The notes under the pieces were generated by a model. It was given only the letters and a program-made list of their open reading frames with translations. It was not told where the DNA came from and did no database searches. A stretch of DNA of 20,000 nt from Cryptococcus deneoformans JEC21 (Eukaryota; Basidiomycota; Tremellomycetes; Tremellales; Cryptococcaceae): positions 586,201 to 606,200 of the forward strand of contig NC_006685.1 of assembly GCF_000091045.1 (NCBI RefSeq), read 5' to 3'. The number at the start of each line of letters is the position of its first letter. Position 1 is the first letter of the stretch. The position numbers and the translations under genes were made by a program. Shown here piece by piece: positions 17,514 to 20,000 of this stretch.

Positions 17514-20000
17514 ATGGCCTCGGTAAAGGCTCTGCTGCGGACACCCGCCTACAACCCCCTCCCGCTTCCGACCCTCCCGTCCCCCGAGCCGCACGGCCGA
17601 GACGCCGAGCAGCTCCCACCGCTCGCAGAAAGGTACGCGCTCGTCGCCCACGCTGACAACCGTGGCTTACCTTCTCTTGCCAGCCTTGTTCTCCCATACT
17701 CCTTGATACAGACACGCCACCACCACCTCACATCCCTCCTCCCCCTCGCATTCTCCCACCCGCCCATACCGTCTCATAATAAGCCTAGGGCAAAGCCCTT
17801 GCCAAAAGGCGTCTTTGTGTTCCCGACCCCGCCGCCTCCCGTTCATCCCCTCCCAACTAGAGAATATCACGGGCCCAGAGATCTGCTCAATGAGGCCTCT
17901 CCTTCTGCAACGCCTCCTGCCAACCCAGCATCGACACCTGTCCCACCGCAACCCAAGGGGCGCAAGCGTTCAGGTGAACCTGAACCTCCAGCCCATGAGA
18001 TCGAGTGCATCGCGCGTGTGACATTGGCTCTGGGCCCAATGTCTTTCCACGGCACAGAGCTATGGGTCGGGCGCTTTGTGGAGCCCAGAGCTAATAAGCC
18101 CAAGAAGGAAAGAGCCAAACCAGGCGAGCGAAGGGAGAGGGAAAAAAAGAGGCGAGAAGGGATAGAAAAGGAACGACAGAGAACACATTCAGGTCCGAGT
18201 GCTACACCTAAACCCGCCGCTTCGGTGGCAAGGCCAACAGTCGCCACTGCTGGGCCGTCCGCTCCTCGCATGCGGCCCCCAGCACCGGGACCGGCCGTGA
18301 CAAACCGCACAGCGGCTTCGCCCCAACTCATCCAACTCGTTAATCAGGCTGCCTCTCGTCACCCATGGCTTTCATCTCTTATCTACAAAGCGGCGGGTAG
18401 CACAGCCAACCAAGACGAGTTGGAAAGATTAGGGAGAGCAGTGGCAAGGCTCAGCAAAGGAGAAGCAATCGACGATCTAGCACCGCAGCGTGTGAACATT
18501 GCTTCTAGTGAGGTTTTGAAAGGGAAAGGAAAGGAGACTGCTGCAAGTACTTCTCACGCTTCAAAGACGTCTGTTCCCGCAGTTCCAGGGCCATCAAGTC
18601 TATCAGAAAAGCCCACATCTGCTCCTGCTCCCTTGCTTTCTCAAAATACTTCCTCGTCAACTCTTACACCCGTCGTACCGGCTGAAAAAGACAAGGAAGA
18701 CAAGAAGGATGATGCAGAATCTGATTGGGACAGTGAAGTTGAGATGAAAGGTCCTAAACAGGTCGGAGGAGGCCCCATCGGCCCTTCCACTCTCGATTCT
18801 GCGGCCGCAGCATCCACCATACCGTTGACATCTACCGCTACTCAACCTTCCTATGCACCCAGCTCCGTGCCCGCTTCCCAGGCGGCCAATCCTTCAGTCC
18901 CTTCTCCTGTCCCTGGGATTGTCCCCTCTCCTATCCCTGTGTCAGCATCAACATCTTCTGCAGTGCCATTGTCCCCGCATGCGCCGCCTCCTAAACCTAA
19001 CCTCCCTAATCCACCGCCATTCTTGTTGATTGCATTCAAAGAGCATCCCACAGACAAATTCTTAATCCCCTTGGGATCAAGGAGTTTTGTCAGCCGTGTT
19101 GGCGGGGATTGGGTTACTAGCAAACCTCCCCATCTTGCTCCCGACACTACGCTGCCTTTGGGCCAATCCCTGGAAACCAGTGGCAATACAAATCCAACAG
19201 TGGCTCCACAGCCAGCAGCCCAGGCGGCCATCTCCAGAGAACTGCAAGCTTTACAGTCTTCTGCAAAATCGTCTTCTTTTGAGCTAGAGGCTCAGTCACA
19301 CTCAAAACGCAGAGGACGTACCCATGTTCGCCCAACCAATGCCAATTCCCCCTCTCCGGCACCACCCAAAGTCAAGACCAAGCCCATCGAAGAACCCAGC
19401 TTGACAACAACAACAACAACACCAGAGTTTCCGCCTCTTCCTCAACTTCCCGGTCAAAATCCTCCCCCTGGAACAGTCCTCATCTCTACTCTTGTGCCGG
19501 CTAATAAATGGAACAAGGTTGACTGGGCGTCATTGGGCAAAAAAGTACCTTGGTCTGAGGACTGGAACAGTAAAGTCAAAGCTGGGACGAATGAAAATGT
19601 CAGAGAGGAGGAGCCTTTGCCATTACCTTTGTCAGATGCCTCATCCCAGAACCACGTCCAGTTACTTAATCTTGCTGCTGAAGACTTCCTCCCTGAAAAT
19701 GGACCTCTGAAAGCAATCACGATCAGGTTGGGCCAAGTGGACGATCAGATCTGGGGGAGAATGAAAGACGTGATGACCTTGGTCGACCGGGCGGAGATCA
19801 TGGCCTTGTCGGCGATGGGCGTCTTGCCGCCTGCTCCAGACTCTATAACCCACCCTGCCGACGACCCAGAGATCAGAGAAGCATACCTCTTGCACAAAAC
19901 GTCCCTCTTTTCATCTCTCATGGGCCGCACTCGACAACCCCGTCGTTTCTTACACACCCGTCCGTCTTCTCCGCCTGCTGCTCTTGTAGATGCAACAGTA
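17514..20000 (+). CDS. Large proline-rich protein, probably nuclear (3' end outside window)
   Basis: Exons: 17514-17632 and 17684 to beyond the window edge; 812 codons are visible without a stop. The intron 17633-17683 is 51 nt (GTACGC..CCAG) and keeps frame. Most of the protein is disordered and rich in Pro, Ser, Thr and Ala, with islands that look ordered: residues near 40-60 (SLVLPYSLIQTRHHHLTSLL); a segment after 'HEIECIARVTLALGPMSF'; a basic Lys/Arg/Glu helix (KPKKERAKPGERREREKKRR), a likely nuclear signal; HPWLSSLIYKAAG ... LERLGRAVARLSKGE; an acidic DAESDWDSEVE; FLLIAFKEHPTDKFLIPLG; and VPANKWNKVDWASLGKKVPW. A Thr run is coded by ACA repeats at about 19403-19420. The block order vaguely recalls fungal SWC3-type subunits of the SWR1 chromatin remodeller, but I cannot confirm that and do not name it. 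The start is the first ATG and gives an N-terminus rich in Leu/Pro. Confidence 0.8.
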   Translation, partial: MASVKALLRTPAYNPLPLPTLPSPEPHGRDAEQLPPLAERYALVAHADNRGLPSLASLVLPYSLIQTRHHHLTSLLPLAFSHPPIPSHNKPRAKPLPKGVFVFPTPPPPVHPLPTREYHGPRDLLNEASPSATPPANPASTPVPPQPKGRKRSGEPEPPAHEIECIARVTLALGPMSFHGTELWVGRFVEPRANKPKKERAKPGERREREKKRREGIEKERQRTHSGPSATPKPAASVARPTVATAGPSAPRMRPPAPGPAVTNRTAASPQLIQLVNQAASRHPWLSSLIYKAAGSTANQDELERLGRAVARLSKGEAIDDLAPQRVNIASSEVLKGKGKETAASTSHASKTSVPAVPGPSSLSEKPTSAPAPLLSQNTSSSTLTPVVPAEKDKEDKKDDAESDWDSEVEMKGPKQVGGGPIGPSTLDSAAAASTIPLTSTATQPSYAPSSVPASQAANPSVPSPVPGIVPSPIPVSASTSSAVPLSPHAPPPKPNLPNPPPFLLIAFKEHPTDKFLIPLGSRSFVSRVGGDWVTSKPPHLAPDTTLPLGQSLETSGNTNPTVAPQPAAQAAISRELQALQSSAKSSSFELEAQSHSKRRGRTHVRPTNANSPSPAPPKVKTKPIEEPSLTTTTTTPEFPPLPQLPGQNPPPGTVLISTLVPANKWNKVDWASLGKKVPWSEDWNSKVKAGTNENVREEEPLPLPLSDASSQNHVQLLNLAAEDFLPENGPLKAITIRLGQVDDQIWGRMKDVMTLVDRAEIMALSAMGVLPPAPDSITHPADDPEIREAYLLHKTSLFSSLMGRTRQPRRFLHTRPSSPPAALVDATV
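19403..19420 (+). repeat. Short (ACA)n microsatellite coding poly-Thr
   Basis: About six ACA triplets in frame encode a Thr run inside a disordered part of the proline-rich protein. It is a typical slippage-prone tract and likely polymorphic between strains. Confidence 0.8.

Noticed and set aside
17867..18331. 154-codon minus-strand frame
   Set aside because: It is the antisense shadow of the proline-rich plus-strand exon, which is open across the whole region and is preceded by a clear intron.

Overview
This window reads as nuclear DNA of a basidiomycete yeast, most likely a Cryptococcus species or a close tremellalean relative. Genes are close together and cut by many short introns (mostly 48-70 nt). 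The introns start GTRNGT, end AG and usually carry a CTRAY-like branch site 10-20 nt before the acceptor. I rebuilt the gene models by hand from splice signals, reading frame and protein-family logic; about 36 introns are inferred. There is no bacterial operon structure, CRISPR array, rRNA or tRNA that I can support.

Layout. (1) 2-229 (+) is the C-terminus of an RTA1-like membrane protein. A complete second RTA1-like gene (2076-3377, +, six exons) follows, so these are tandem paralogues. The 1.85 kb between them has no convincing gene. It holds a pair of perfect 19-bp inverted repeats about 770 bp apart that could bound a small non-autonomous DNA transposon, plus strong internal palindromes. 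(2) 3736-5548 (-) encodes a disordered, Ser/Pro/Arg/His-rich protein with a hydrophobic N-terminus, which I do not recognise. (3) 6204-9593 (-, 12 exons) encodes an EF-hand/MscS mechanosensitive channel of the fungal Msy1/Msy2 type, 895 aa. (4) 10676-12555 (-, 11 exons, one of only 13 nt) encodes a peptidase-M50B-like polytopic membrane protein with an HELSH motif. (5) 12876-17292 (-, six exons, 1382 aa) encodes an Mdm1/SNX13-type sorting nexin with two N-terminal membrane segments, PXA, RGS, PX and nexin-C domains. (6) 17514 to beyond 20000 (+) is a long proline-rich protein, cut by the window edge. It shares a 221-bp divergent promoter with the sorting nexin.

How they fit together. Five of the six genes encode, or start with, membrane segments. 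Three concern lipid or membrane homeostasis or osmotic signalling: RTA1-like, MscS and Mdm1-like. This is ordinary eukaryotic gene neighbourhood rather than an operon, and I infer no shared pathway. I did not find a clear new biological system. The most unusual items are the inverted-repeat element between the RTA1 paralogues, its overlapping hairpins followed by a T-run, the 13-nt exon, and the unrecognised proteins at 3736-5548 and 17514-20000.
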